Positions 11,701 through 23,109 are shown, counted from the first letter of the stretch. The stretch is DNA of 64,000 nt from Lotus japonicus (GCF_012489685.1 NC_080042.1:34105158-34169157); one strand, 5' to 3'. Made by a program: numbers and translations. Notes: a model not told the origin generated them from the letters alone.

Positions 11701-14391
11701 AAACCTAAACCCAGAAAGCAAGATCCTCCTCCCAAACAACAATGGAGAAAGAGATCTAGCAGGAATGATCATAGGAAACCCAAGCCTAAATCAAAACCCC
11801 AATCTTCGCAAATTCCAAAGAACCCTCCTGAGACTAGACCCTCTCAAGGAAAAGATGTTACCTGCTACAACTGCGGCAAGCCGGGCCATATTAGCAGGTA
11901 TTGCAGACTCAAAAGGAGAATCTCTGAGCTTCATCTTGAACCTGAGATCGAGGACAAGATCAACAATCTCCTCATTCAAACTTCTGATGAAGAAGAATCT
12001 AATCCTTCGGATTCTGAGGTCTCTTAAGACCTAAATCAAATTCAGAATGATGATTCTCAATCATCATCTTCCGTCAATACCTTGTCCATCAACACTTTGA
12101 CCAATGAACAAGATCTTCTCTTCAGGGCCATTAATTCTATCCCTGATCCTGAGGAAAAGAAAATCTATTTGGAACGCCTCAGGTCTACTCTTGAAGATAG
12201 GCCTCCCAAAAGTCCTATAACCACCAATAAATTCAATCTTAGAGATACTTTCAAGCGTCTTGAGAAATCTACGATCAAACCCGTCACTATTCAAGACCTT
12301 CAATCTGAAGTCAATTCCCTCAAGACTGAGGTTAAAAGTCTCAAACAAATCCAAAATAGTCAGCAGCTTATCTTAGAAAAACTGACTAGAAATTATGAGG
12401 AAGATGATTCTTCTGTACCTGATTCCAATCCTGCTCCTAACAACAATTGCGAAGACTTTCTGGAGAATATTAACCAGGTCACCATTCAGAAATTCTTCAT
12501 CCATGTCAAAATCCTCATAGGAGATTTTATTCTCGAAATCCCTGCCCTCTTTGACACAGGGGCAGATTCCAGTTGTATCTCGGAGGGACTCATTCCCACC
12601 AGATATTTTGAGAAAACTACTGAGAAGCTCAGCGCTGCTGAAGGATCTAGACTAAAGATCAAGTATAAAATCCCCTCAGCTATCATGAAAAAAGATAGTC
12701 TTGAAATCGAAACTCCATTTCTGTTAGTCAGAAATTTGAGTCAAAAAATCATTATAGGGACCCCTTTCATTAAGAAGCTCTTCCCCTATAATACTGACGA
12801 AAACGGCATCACTGTTCAGCATCTTGGACAGCCTATCTTGTTCAAATTCTCTGAACCTCCCATAGATAAGACTTTGAACGTCATATCCTACAAGGAGAAG
12901 CAGATCAACTTCCTCAGGGAAGAAATCTCTTACAGAACCATTGAGGATCAATTGCAACAACCTTCTGTTAAATCAAGGATTGAGAATATTTTGGAAAATA
13001 TTCAATCCAGCATCTGTTCTGATCTACCTAACGCTTTTTGGGAAAGAAGGAGCCATATGGTGGAACTTCCTTATGAAAAAGATTTTTCAGACAAACAGAT
13101 TCCAACCAAGGCTAGGCCTATTCAAATGAATGAAGAACTTCTTCATTTCTGCCAAAAGGAAATCAATGATCTCCTTGAAAAGAAACTTATTCGCAGGAGT
13201 AAGAGCCCTTGGTCCTGTGCAGCCTTCTATGTCAACAAACAAGCTGAGATAGAACGGGGAACCCCTAGGCTGGTTATTAACTACAAACCTCTCAATCAAG
13301 CCCTTTGTTGGATTAGATATCCTATCCCCAACAAGAAAGATCTCTTAGCCAGACTGCTTGATGCTAAGGTCTTTTCAAAATTCGACATGAAATCTGGATT
13401 CTGGCAAATCCAATTGCAAGAGAAGGATAGGTATAAAACTTCTTTTACTGTTCCTTTTGGGCAGTATGAGTGGAACGTTATGCCTTTTGGGCTAAAGAAC
13501 GCCCCATCTGAATTCCAAAGGATTATGAACGAAATCTTCAATCCTTATTCCAAATTCACTATTGTCTACATTGACGATGTCCTAATCTTTTCCCAAACTT
13601 TAGATCAACATTTCAAACATCTCAATACGTTCATCTCTGTAATCAAAATGAATGGCTTGGCTGTATCCAAGACAAAGGTCAGTTTGTTCCAAACCAAAAT
13701 CAGATTTCTTGGTCACAACATCCACCAAGGAACCATCATTCGTATCAATAGAGCCATCGAGTTCACGGATAAATTCCCTGATCAAATCATTGACAAAACC
13801 CAACTACAAAGATTCCTGGGTTGTCTCAATTATGTTGCGGACTTCTGTCCTCAACTCAGTACCATAATCAAACCCCTTCATGATAGACTCAAGAAGGATC
13901 CTCCACCTTGGTCCGATATTCATACCAATGTGGTCAAACAAATCAAACTTCGTGTCAAGAATCTCCCTTGTCTTTATCTCCCTAATCCTCAAGCTTTCAA
14001 AATTATTGAAACTGATGCCTCTGATATTGGCTTTGGTGGTATTTTGAAACAAAAGGTTTTTGACAAGGAACAAATTATTGCTTTTACTTCAAAACATTGG
14101 AATCCTGCTCAACAGAATTATTCTACTGTCAAAAAAGAAGTTTTAGCAATCGTTTTATCTATTTCAAAATTTCAATCTGATTTGATTAATCAAAAATTCT
14201 TAGTCCGTGTAGACTGCAAATCTGCGAAAGAAATCTTACAAAAAGATGTCAAAAACCTAGCTTCAAAACATATCTTTGCCAGATGGCAAGCTATTTTAAG
14301 CGTTTTTGACTTCGATATTGAATACATAAAAGGATCTAACAATTCTCTCCCTGATTTCCTCACTCGTGAATATTTGCAGGGAAGATCATAA
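8788..14391 (+). pseudogene. Copy C ORF1 polyprotein with three nonsense codons (subtype II)
   Basis: Full-length ORF1 from ATG 8788 to TAA 14389-14391 in one frame, with movement protein, coat protein, CCHC knuckle (about 11862-11908), protease (about 12553), RT with YIDD (about 13567) and RNase H (about 14010). Three in-frame stops break it: TAA at 10060-10062 (AAA in copy D), TAA at 11551-11553 (TAT in D) and TAA at 12025-12027 (GAA in D). All three are single transversions. No indels disturb the frame over 5.6 kb. It is very close to copy D and together they define subtype II. Confidence 0.95.
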
Positions 14392-14392
14392 G

Positions 14393-15214
14393 ATGTCCTC
14401 CAGAGGAGGATCCTCCTCCTCCCGAGGAAGAGGAAAAAACAAAGAAAAGAGCAAAGGTATTATCATCTCTGACTCTTTAATCTTATCTGGGCCCACTGCC
14501 CATCAATCTGGACCCACTGTCCAAAAATCTGAGCCCACTGCTCAAAACCAATCTTCACAACCAAAACAAACCAAAGCTGATTATGCTTTATCAATTCCAA
14601 CTCTCCTTGCCTTCAAACAAGCAGGCCTGGATAATGTTCCTCAGGGACTCATCAATTTACCAAATAAATCTTGGGCCAGCATCGCTGATAAAGATGATGA
14701 CCTAGATCTCCAATCCCTCCAATCTTTTATTGAAAGAACAAAAAGCTTAGCAACTCATGATGGAAAGAAACCAGTTGTTGTTGCCCAATCTAGCCCAGTT
14801 ACCCAATCTAACCCAAAATCGGAATATTTGACCAAAACTATCTCCAAATTCCAAACCTTGATTGAACCAGAATGGTGGGACCATTCAGGAGGGAACCTCG
14901 CCAATAAAATTGGTACTAAACTTTTCCCTGGTTATCTTGATCCAATCCACCCAAACAAAACCCAGAGATTCTATGAGTTTATCTTGGTTGATACAAACAG
15001 TGTGGATATTAAGCATTTTAGGGATAAAAATGACAACTCCCTAATTACCCACTCCACACTCCAAATTCTCCGTGTCCTTCGTCCCACTGACTTTGGACCC
15101 AATCCAAACACCTACAGAAAATTTTCCCAGAATTTTGACCCTATAGGTTTTAATTATTGGGATTACATCAAAGCTTGGGAATTTACAATCCTTCAACAGA
15201 AGAAGACTTGCTAA
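14393..15214 (+). pseudogene. Copy C ORF2, internally deleted
   Basis: Starts one base after the ORF1 stop (TAAGATG arrangement). The N-terminal two thirds match copy D. At about 15194 the sequence jumps across roughly 460 bp, as measured on copy A, from the 'AWEFTIL' region to the 'STEEDLL' region at a few bases of shared CTT sequence. It then runs out of frame to a stop at 15212-15214. The segment beyond is the inversion junction with copy D. Confidence 0.88.
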
Positions 15215-15218
15215 GAAA

Positions 15219-15254
15219 TCTTCAATCTGCTCTTCAATCTGCTCTTCAATCTGC
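15219..15254 (+). repeat. Three tandem 12-bp repeats at the inversion junction
   Basis: TCTTCAATCTGC is present at 15219-15230, 15231-15242 and 15243-15254. Copy D has the unit in single form in ORF2. The expansion sits exactly where plus-strand copy C gives way to minus-strand copy D, and looks like polymerase slippage during the joining event. Confidence 0.85.
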
Positions 15255-15262
15255 TCTTTAAC

Positions 15263-16676
15263 TTAGCAGAAGTCATCATCATCTGATTCTGTGGTTTGGA
15301 CAAAATCTGACGACCCAAGAGAGGATGGCTCGGAGACTTTGTGTTGAGGGGCCTTTGAAGATGAGCCTTGCTTAATTGGTTCCTTCAATAATTGAAGAGC
15401 AGATTGAAGATTTCTTAGCAAGTCTTCTTCTGTTGAAGCTCCTGCAAGGGCCGCTGTGATGTGGGCCTTTTGATTTAGCAAGAGGCTGGTTTGCGGACTT
15501 GCATGCTTGAGATATTTCTGGTTGTTTTTGAACCATTGAATTACTTTATCCTTGTGAGCTTTGGAAGCATCAAAAGCCTTCCACCACTTGATAAGGGCAT
15601 GTTTGTTGAGAATTGGTTGGGGTTTGGCTTTAAGACCGTACCTCCAAGAGAATACCCAAGAAAGGGAAAAGATTGTATAAAAGTTTAAACAATCAGGATA
15701 ATTGTTAAACACTTTGTCCCAATGTTTCAGGAAAAGATTGTATCCCTCCAGAACTTCAGGGGGAAAGATTTCAGTAGTTGGATCAAAGAAGCTCCACCAA
15801 GAATGGAACCAAATTGGAAAGGAATATTTGTTGGTCCATTTGAAGTAAATGAGCCAAGAATGCTTGAAATTTTGGTTTTGCAGGCCAAGGATTGTAAATT
15901 CCCAAGCTTTGATGATTAAAACCTATAGGGTCAAAATTCTGGGAAAATTTTCTGTAGGTGTTTGGATTGGGTCCAAAGTCAGTGGGACGAAGGACACGGA
16001 GAATTTGGAGTGTGGAGTGGGTAATTAGGGAGTTGTCATTTTTATCCCTAAAATGCTTAATATCCACACTGTTTGTATCAACCAAGATAAACTCATAGAA
16101 TCTCTGGGTTTTGTTTGGGTGGATTGGATCAAGATAACCAGGGAAAAGTTTAGTACCAATTTTATTGGCGAGGTTCCCTCCTGAATGGTCCCACCATTCT
16201 GGTTCAATCAAGGTTTGGAATTTGGAGATAGTTTTGGTCAAATATTCCGATTTTGGGTTAGATTGGGTAACTGGGCTAGATTGGGCAACAACAACTGGTT
16301 TCTTTCCATCATGAGTTGCTAAGCTTTTTGTTCTTTCAATAAAAGATTGGAGGGATTGGAGATCTAGGTCATCATCTTTATCAGCGATGCTGGCCCAAGA
16401 TTTATTTGGTAAATTGATGAGTCCCTGAGGAACATTATCCAGGCCTGCTTGTTTGAAGGCAAGGAGAGTTGGAATTGATAAAGCATAATCAGCTTTGGTT
16501 TGTTTTGGTTGTGAAGATTGGTTTTGAGCAGTGGGCTCAGATTTTTGGACAGTGGGTCCAGATTGATGGGCAGTGGGCCCAGATAAGATTAAAGAGTCAG
16601 AGATGATAATACCTTTGCTCTTTTCTTTGTTTTTTCCTCTTCCTCGGGAGGAGGAGGATCCTCCTCTGGAGGACAT
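15263..16676 (-). pseudogene. Copy D ORF2 with one 11-bp deletion (subtype II)
   Basis: Start at ATG 16676, one base after the ORF1 stop. The N-terminus is basic, Ser/Arg/Gly/Lys-rich, with the same degenerate Pro-Thr repeats as copy A. At about 15914 an 11-bp deletion, relative to copy C, breaks the frame; the first reading ends at about 15783. The second part (15712-15263) continues the ancestral protein and ends with an acidic run of Asp residues before Phe-Cys. Frame arithmetic shows this is the only break. It keeps the acidic C-terminus that copies A and E have lost. Function unknown. Confidence 0.9.
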
Positions 16677-16677
16677 C

Positions 16678-19600
16678 TTATGATCTTCCCTGCAAATATT
16701 CACGAGTGAGGAAATCAGGGAGAGAATTGTTAGATCCTTTTATGTATTCAATATCGAAGTCAAAAACGCTTAAAATAGCTTGCCATCTGGCAAAGATATG
16801 TTTTGAAGCTAGGTTTTTGACATCTTTTTGTAAGATTTCTTTCGCAGATTTGCAGTCTACACGGACTAAGAATTTTTGATTAATCAAATCAGATTGAAAT
16901 TTTGAAATAGATAAAACGATTGCTAAAACTTCTTTTTTGACAGTAGAATAATTCTGTTGAGCAGGATTCCAATGTTTTGAAGTAAAAGCAATAATTTGTT
17001 CCTTGTCAAAAACCTTTTGTTTCAAAATACCACCAAAGCCAATATCAGAGGCATCAGTTTCAATAATTTTGAAAGCTTGAGGATTAGGGAGATAAAGACA
17101 AGGGAGATTCTTGACACGAAGTTTGATTTGTTTGACCACATTGGTATGAATATCGGACCAAGGTGGAGGATCCTTCTTGAGTCTATCATGAAGGGGTTTG
17201 ATTATGGTACTGAGTTGAGGACAGAAGTCCGCAACATAATTGAGACAACCCAGGAATCTTTGTAGTTGGGTTTTGTCAATGATTTGATCAGGGAATTTAT
17301 CCGTGAACTCGATGGCTCTATTGATACGAATGATGGTTCCTTGGTGGATGTTGTGACCAAGAAATCTGATTTTGGTTTGGAACAAACTGACCTTTGTCTT
17401 GGATACAGCCAAGCCATTCCTTTTGATTACAGAGATGAACGTATTGAGATGTTTGAAATGTTGATCTAAAGTTTGGGAAAAGATTAGGACATCGTCAATG
17501 TAGACAATAGTGAATTTGGAATAAGGATTGAAGATTTCGTTCATAATCCTTTGGAATTCAGATGGGGCGTTCTTTAGCCCAAAAGGCATAACGTTCCACT
17601 CATACTGCCCAAAAGGAACAGTAAAAGCAGTTTTATACCTATCCTTCTCTTGCAATTGGATTTGCCAGAATCCAGATTTCATGTCGAATTTTGAAAAGAC
17701 CTTAGCATCATGCAGTCTGGCTAAGAGATCTTTCTTGTTGGGGATAGGATATCTAATCCAACAAAGGGCTTGATTGAGAGGTTTGTAGTTAATAACCAGC
17801 CTAGGGGTTCCCCGTTCTATCTCAGCTTGTTTGTTGACATAGAAGGCTGCACAGGACCAAGGGCTCTTACTCCTGCGAATAAGTTTCTTTTCAAGGAGAT
17901 CATTGATTTCCTTTTGGCAGAAATGAAGAAGTTCTTCATTCATTTGAATAGGCCTAGCCTTGGTTGGAATCTGTTTGTCTGAAAAATCTTTTTCATAAGG
18001 AAGTTCCACCATATGGCTCCTTCTTTCCCAAAAAGCGTTAGGTAGATCAGAACAGATGCTGGATTGAATATTTTCCAAAATATTCTCAATCCTTGATTTA
18101 ACAGAAGGTTGTTGCAATTGATCCTCAATGGTTCTGTAAGAGATTTCTTCCCTGAGGAAGTTGATCTGCTTCTCCTTGTAGGATATGACGTTCAAAGTCT
18201 TATCTATGGGAGGTTCAGAGAATTTGAACAAGATAGGCTGTCCAAGATGCTGAACAGTGATGCCGTTTTCGTCAGTATTATAGGGGAAGAGCTTCTTAAT
18301 GAAAGGGGTCCCTATAATGATTTTTTGACTCAAATTTCTGACTAACAGAAATGGAGTTTCGATTTCAAGACTATCATTTTTTATGATAGCTGAGGGGATT
18401 TTATACTTGATCTTTAGTCTAGATCCTTCAGCAGCGCTGAGCTTCTCAGTAGTTTTCTCAAAATATCTGGTGGGAATGAGTCCCTCCGAGATACAACTGG
18501 AATCTGCCCCTGTGTCAAAGAGGGCAGGGATTTCGAGAATAAAATCTCCTATGAGGATTTTGACATGGATGAAGAATTTCTGAATGGTGACCTGGTTAAT
18601 ATTCTCCAGAAACTCTTCGCAATTGTTGTTAGGAGCAGGATTGGAATCAGGTACAGAAGAATCATCTTCCTCATAATTTCTAGTCAGTTTTTCTAAGATA
18701 AGCTGCTGACTATTTTGGATTTGTTTGAGACTTTTAACCTCAGTCTTGAGGGAATTGACTTCAGATTGAAGGTCTTGAATAGTGACGGGTTTGACCGTAG
18801 ATTTCTCAAGACGCTTGAAAGTATCTCTAAGATTGAATTTATTGGTGGTTATAGGACTTTTGGGAGGCCTATCTTCAAGAGTAGACCTGAGGCGTTCCAA
18901 ATAGATTTTCTTTTCCTCAGGATCAGGGATAGAATTAATGGCCCTGAAGAGAAGATCTTGTTCATTGGTCAAAGTGTTGATGGACAAGGTATTGACGGAA
19001 GATGATGATTGAGAAACATCATTCTGAATTTGATTTAGGTCTTCAGAGACCTCAGAATCCGAAGGATTAGATTCTTCTTCATCAGAAGTTTGAATGAGGA
19101 GATTGTTGATCTTGTCCTCGATCTCAGGTTCAAGATGAAGCTCAGAGATTCTCCTTTTGAGTCTGCAATACCTGCTAATATGGCCCGGCTTGCCGCAGTT
19201 GTAGCAGGTAACATCTTTTCCTTGAGAGGGTCTAGTCTCAGGAGGGTTCTTTGGAATTTGCGAAGATTGGGGTTTTGATCTAGGCTTGGGTTTCCTATGA
19301 TCATTCCTGCTAGATCTCTTTCTCCATTGTTGTTTGGGAGGAGGATCTTGCTTTCTGGGTTTAGGTTTCTTGGGACAACCTTGAATTCCGAATTGTTCGC
19401 AGAAAGTACCCAAATCCCTGCGATTCTGAGACTTCTCCTTAGTGAGTTGCTGTTGGATTTTGTCATCCTGACAGATTTTGAGAGCAACTCTTTGAATGAT
19501 AGCTATGAGCTGTCCATAACTAAGGGTGTGATATGGGATTTCTCCCCCTGGATTTTGGCTTCTAAGTTTCTCACGAACTTTGTCGCCAAAAGATTTAGGA

Positions 19601-22281
19601 AGACCGGCCAGGAATTTCTCTTTCCAGAAGGCTTGTTGGCTGTCTTCACGGGTGTAAACCCTGGTCAGGAAGGTATCCTTATACCATCTGAAATCACCCA
19701 AAGATTTGCACTTCAGATTGGACAAAAGATCACCAGATCTATCCTTGATGAGGGAAGGATCTCCAACAAAATGTTGGGCTATGGTAAAGATTAAGGAGTT
19801 GACAGCATCAGAGATGAATTTGCCATCTTCCATGATAGGATTACCTTCTTCATCAGTCTTGACAGCGGTCAAGATCTGATCCTTCTCGTCTTGAGTGAGA
19901 TAATTATCCCACCAACCTTTGAGCTGGCCACAGAAACCAGCAACCAAGACTTCAACGATAAGAGATTCAGGACAATTGTTGGCGGTAACATAGGCAGTGG
20001 CTACCATAGTCATATTTTGGAGGATTTTGGTGATGCCATACTCGTTTTCACCATCAATATTCCATTCATAGACATTGTTGGCACTGAAGCTTTTGAAGTT
20101 TGAAGATTCTTCTAAAAGAAGATCAGGAGCAGTAGCTCTAGGATAGTAGAGCTTGGTTTCTTTTCTCCACTGATTCTTAGAATTGTGAATGACAGTATTG
20201 ACCGGAATACTCTTGATAGATTGAACGTCAGACTTCATAGATTGAATATCAGAATCAGACTCAACCTTACCATCTTCAATATTATTTAAAGAAGTAGAGG
20301 TATTACGAGTAGAAGTACGAGTTTTTGGAGGAGGAGGAGCAATAATAGTGGGATTAGAAACTGCTTCCGGAGTAGGTTCCGGAGTCTCAGGAGGTTCCGG
20401 AGTCTCAGGAATAACTTGTTTGAGAAGCTGAAGTTGCTCTACCACCTTTTGGAGGAGCTCATTGTCAGATTCCTTTTTTGCTCGAAGAGTTTGAGCCGAG
20501 TGTCTGGAACGGCTACTGATTTGAAAAGGTTTGAAAAGAGGTTTTTCAAGTTGACATCCTTTAGGGATATCAAGATTAGAAGAGGAAGGTTCAATCTTGA
20601 CCTTTTCTTTTCCTTTCCTGGAAGAGGAATCCTGCACTTGGGATTCTCCAAGAATTTGAAGATACTTATTGGTATAATTGGATTGTTCCATGAGGTCTTT
20701 GATGTCTTTACCAGTGACATCACCTTCTTCTTTCCTAGTCTTGAAGGGAGAAGCTAGGACAGGTGTAGATTGAGCTCCTTTAAGAAGGAAAGGAGTTTTA
20801 GGTGGCAGGTTAGAAAGGGTTTCTTTTCCATCCTTATGCTGCCATTTAATCATGTCAATTTGGAAGGGGTAAGATTTCCAATTCTTGTTGGCATAATCTT
20901 GAAACCATTCAAAAAAGAAGATGTTTTGCTGGGTTTTCTCAAGGAACCCATAGAATTTTTCTTGGATCTTCTTTCTCTTTTCACCCTGATACTTTGCAAA
21001 GAACCATTTTCTTTGCTGAGTCCATCGGTCAGAGTAGAAATCTGCCTTGATACTTCCTTTGTCGATGACGAATTCAGTAGTGATTGCTCCAATGAAATCA
21101 GAAGTTTCTCCAGGGGTTTCTAGAGAAGAATACGTTGGAGATAAGGTGGATTGATGATCTTCATCACCCTTGTCATAGGTAGTCTTGACAGGAGTGGTAT
21201 TGACATATCCAGCTAAATGGATAGTAGATCCGTCATGAGAGAGGGAAGGTCGAGTACTAGACTCAGGCTGGTTCCTTCTAGTCATAGAAAAAGATCTTCT
21301 AGACATGGCGGATTGGAAATCATTTGAGGACGTCCTAATAGATCTAGGGATAGAGAAGGAATTTCTCCTATCAAAGATGAGATCTACTTGGCCAGATTGG
21401 TGTTGGATGATTTCACGAAACTCAGGAGTTTCATCAGGTTGGGCTGGAGTAGCCTTTTCCAAAGACCATTTTTCTGGAAGGGTGATATCACTCCATTGGA
21501 TGGTTTTGGGCACAATAACATTGGCCTTATCATAATCTGTGAGGAATAGGGTAGTTTCTCCAGATTTCTCACAATTGGTTCGCAAGAAATAAGATTTGAT
21601 AGAGTTCATTACCTTGTATTGAACCCTGTAGATCAAAGAGATTGGAATGGAATCTTCTTTCATATCAAGGCCGTGAAGCTTGATATTTAGGAAGAGGACA
21701 TCAAGGATGTTTTTATCTTCCAGACTAACAGTTAGATCTGGGAAGCAATTGAAAAAGATTGGTCCATTACTCAGGCTGGTTTCAACCGTTCCTAAGAGGG
21801 AGTCATGGAATTGATTATGTCTAACATCCCTAAGACAAAGGAGTACAGCGATGTCAAGAGATTTCCTGGTTAGGGGTTTAAGACCAACTTGAACACTACC
21901 TATATGAAGATAGTTGAAGTTCTTGCTGATATGTTCTTTGATGCTTTTCTCGGAAAGCAGATGGATTTCTTCATCATCAGATCTGAGCTTGTAGGTTTGC
22001 TCAACGGTTTTGATAATGAAATCTGATCGTTTGAAAAAGGATCCGTTTGGTTTGTAGATCTCAGCATGAGAAATTTTTGGAATTTCCCAGTTGTCAAGAT
22101 CTTGATTGATATCTTCAAAATGAATTTCTTCTTTGAAGACAGATTTGGATAATTGATTGGATTGATGAGCATAATCGATAGAAGAAGAAGAGGGTTGGGA
22201 AGATCTGAAAGAAAGCTTAGAAGAGAAAGAGCGAAGCATCAAGAAAGATAGATCTTCCTCACCCGTAAGTATCATCGCCAT
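16678..22281 (-). CDS. Copy D ORF1: uninterrupted viral polyprotein, 1867 aa (subtype II)
   Basis: Open from ATG 22281 to TAA 16678 (the GTG before the ATG is ignored). Domains by approximate residue: movement protein of 30K type 40-260; Ser/Pro-rich linker to about 430; coat-protein region to about 1000, with a basic stretch before a CCHC knuckle CYNCGKPGHISRYC at about 1024-1037; retropepsin-type protease with DTGADSS at about 1250; reverse transcriptase with FDMKSGFWQI and YIDD at about 1590; RNase H with ETDASDIGFGG at about 1737. All recognisable catalytic motifs are present. Its 5' side has a full promoter and primer site (22684-23302). ORF2 of the same copy is broken. Sequence alone cannot show whether it is expressed. 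Confidence 0.95.
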   Translation of the reverse strand: MAMILTGEEDLSFLMLRSFSSKLSFRSSQPSSSSIDYAHQSNQLSKSVFKEEIHFEDINQDLDNWEIPKISHAEIYKPNGSFFKRSDFIIKTVEQTYKLRSDDEEIHLLSEKSIKEHISKNFNYLHIGSVQVGLKPLTRKSLDIAVLLCLRDVRHNQFHDSLLGTVETSLSNGPIFFNCFPDLTVSLEDKNILDVLFLNIKLHGLDMKEDSIPISLIYRVQYKVMNSIKSYFLRTNCEKSGETTLFLTDYDKANVIVPKTIQWSDITLPEKWSLEKATPAQPDETPEFREIIQHQSGQVDLIFDRRNSFSIPRSIRTSSNDFQSAMSRRSFSMTRRNQPESSTRPSLSHDGSTIHLAGYVNTTPVKTTYDKGDEDHQSTLSPTYSSLETPGETSDFIGAITTEFVIDKGSIKADFYSDRWTQQRKWFFAKYQGEKRKKIQEKFYGFLEKTQQNIFFFEWFQDYANKNWKSYPFQIDMIKWQHKDGKETLSNLPPKTPFLLKGAQSTPVLASPFKTRKEEGDVTGKDIKDLMEQSNYTNKYLQILGESQVQDSSSRKGKEKVKIEPSSSNLDIPKGCQLEKPLFKPFQISSRSRHSAQTLRAKKESDNELLQKVVEQLQLLKQVIPETPEPPETPEPTPEAVSNPTIIAPPPPKTRTSTRNTSTSLNNIEDGKVESDSDIQSMKSDVQSIKSIPVNTVIHNSKNQWRKETKLYYPRATAPDLLLEESSNFKSFSANNVYEWNIDGENEYGITKILQNMTMVATAYVTANNCPESLIVEVLVAGFCGQLKGWWDNYLTQDEKDQILTAVKTDEEGNPIMEDGKFISDAVNSLIFTIAQHFVGDPSLIKDRSGDLLSNLKCKSLGDFRWYKDTFLTRVYTREDSQQAFWKEKFLAGLPKSFGDKVREKLRSQNPGGEIPYHTLSYGQLIAIIQRVALKICQDDKIQQQLTKEKSQNRRDLGTFCEQFGIQGCPKKPKPRKQDPPPKQQWRKRSSRNDHRKPKPRSKPQSSQIPKNPPETRPSQGKDVTCYNCGKPGHISRYCRLKRRISELHLEPEIEDKINNLLIQTSDEEESNPSDSEVSEDLNQIQNDVSQSSSSVNTLSINTLTNEQDLLFRAINSIPDPEEKKIYLERLRSTLEDRPPKSPITTNKFNLRDTFKRLEKSTVKPVTIQDLQSEVNSLKTEVKSLKQIQNSQQLILEKLTRNYEEDDSSVPDSNPAPNNNCEEFLENINQVTIQKFFIHVKILIGDFILEIPALFDTGADSSCISEGLIPTRYFEKTTEKLSAAEGSRLKIKYKIPSAIIKNDSLEIETPFLLVRNLSQKIIIGTPFIKKLFPYNTDENGITVQHLGQPILFKFSEPPIDKTLNVISYKEKQINFLREEISYRTIEDQLQQPSVKSRIENILENIQSSICSDLPNAFWERRSHMVELPYEKDFSDKQIPTKARPIQMNEELLHFCQKEINDLLEKKLIRRSKSPWSCAAFYVNKQAEIERGTPRLVINYKPLNQALCWIRYPIPNKKDLLARLHDAKVFSKFDMKSGFWQIQLQEKDRYKTAFTVPFGQYEWNVMPFGLKNAPSEFQRIMNEIFNPYSKFTIVYIDDVLIFSQTLDQHFKHLNTFISVIKRNGLAVSKTKVSLFQTKIRFLGHNIHQGTIIRINRAIEFTDKFPDQIIDKTQLQRFLGCLNYVADFCPQLSTIIKPLHDRLKKDPPPWSDIHTNVVKQIKLRVKNLPCLYLPNPQAFKIIETDASDIGFGGILKQKVFDKEQIIAFTSKHWNPAQQNYSTVKKEVLAIVLSISKFQSDLINQKFLVRVDCKSAKEILQKDVKNLASKHIFARWQAILSVFDFDIEYIKGSNNSLPDFLTREYLQGRS

Positions 22282-22683
22282 CACCTGGTTCTATAGAAAC
22301 AGATAAATAAATTAGAAATATAAGTTATGTTCTGTATTGTTCTTAATAGTTGAGCAGTATAGATCTGGATCAGACTTAAGCCACCACAAAAAGAAACTAA
22401 ACAAGGACATTAAAAATATTCAGAACTTAATAACATGTCTGTAGTATGGCCAATATAGACTTACTGCCACACAGGGACTTACTGCCTTCAACGCCTCCGC
22501 TGCAGAGATGATCATAAGTCTGAATAGTAATAATCCTAGAAGGTTTTCAAAAGAGCTTTCATTTTAGTTTAGTTCAAAGTGTACTACCAGTCCAGATCCC
22601 GACCATAGTGCTTAATTATATAAGAACAGAACAGAGAAATAACTTATATCTAACATATTTAGCATGTTCCTACTTCCCCATCA

Positions 22684-22768
22684 GGCTCTGATACCAAGAG
22701 GGGGTCGGAAGCAGAAGGAGGGGGATGAGAAGAGGTCAAGAAGTCATCATCATCTGATTCTGATACCA
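22684..22768 (-). repeat. Duplicated primer-site segment with an ORF2-end fragment between
   Basis: The complete primer site is at 22684-22696 and a nine-base partial one (TGGTATCAG on the minus strand) at 22760-22768. Between them on the minus strand lies a stretch matching the acidic 3' end of subtype II ORF2 (about 22741-22760), fused to sequence that precedes a primer site. This is the remains of an almost wholly deleted subtype II unit, or the trace of a template switch ending at the primer site. Confidence 0.75.
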
Positions 22769-23109
22769 AGAGGGGGTCGGAAGCAAGAAGGAGGGGGATG
22801 AGATGAGGATTAAGAAGAGAAGTAGGACGCCACCACGGAGGGGCTTCTAGCAGAAATTTAAATTGCAGAAATTAAAAGACAGGAATTAAAACAGGAGGCT
22901 CAGCCTTCCATAAACAGAATAATAAAACTGGAGGAAATATATAATATAAACATAGGTTACAAAAACTGAAATTTAAAAACTGAAAAACTGGAAAAGATTA
23001 AAGAAAGGAAAACTGAAAGAGAACTTACAGAAGGACTCTCAGTGTTTTCTCTCTCTATAACTCTCTATCTAGGCTATGCCAAACTCTCATTAACAAAGCT
23101 CAGAAGATG

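Noticed and set aside
16996..22172. Numerous open frames opposite to viral ORF1 and ORF2
   Set aside because: The same shadow frames recur in every viral copy at the same places, have no start context or domains, and are explained by codon bias of the real ORFs.
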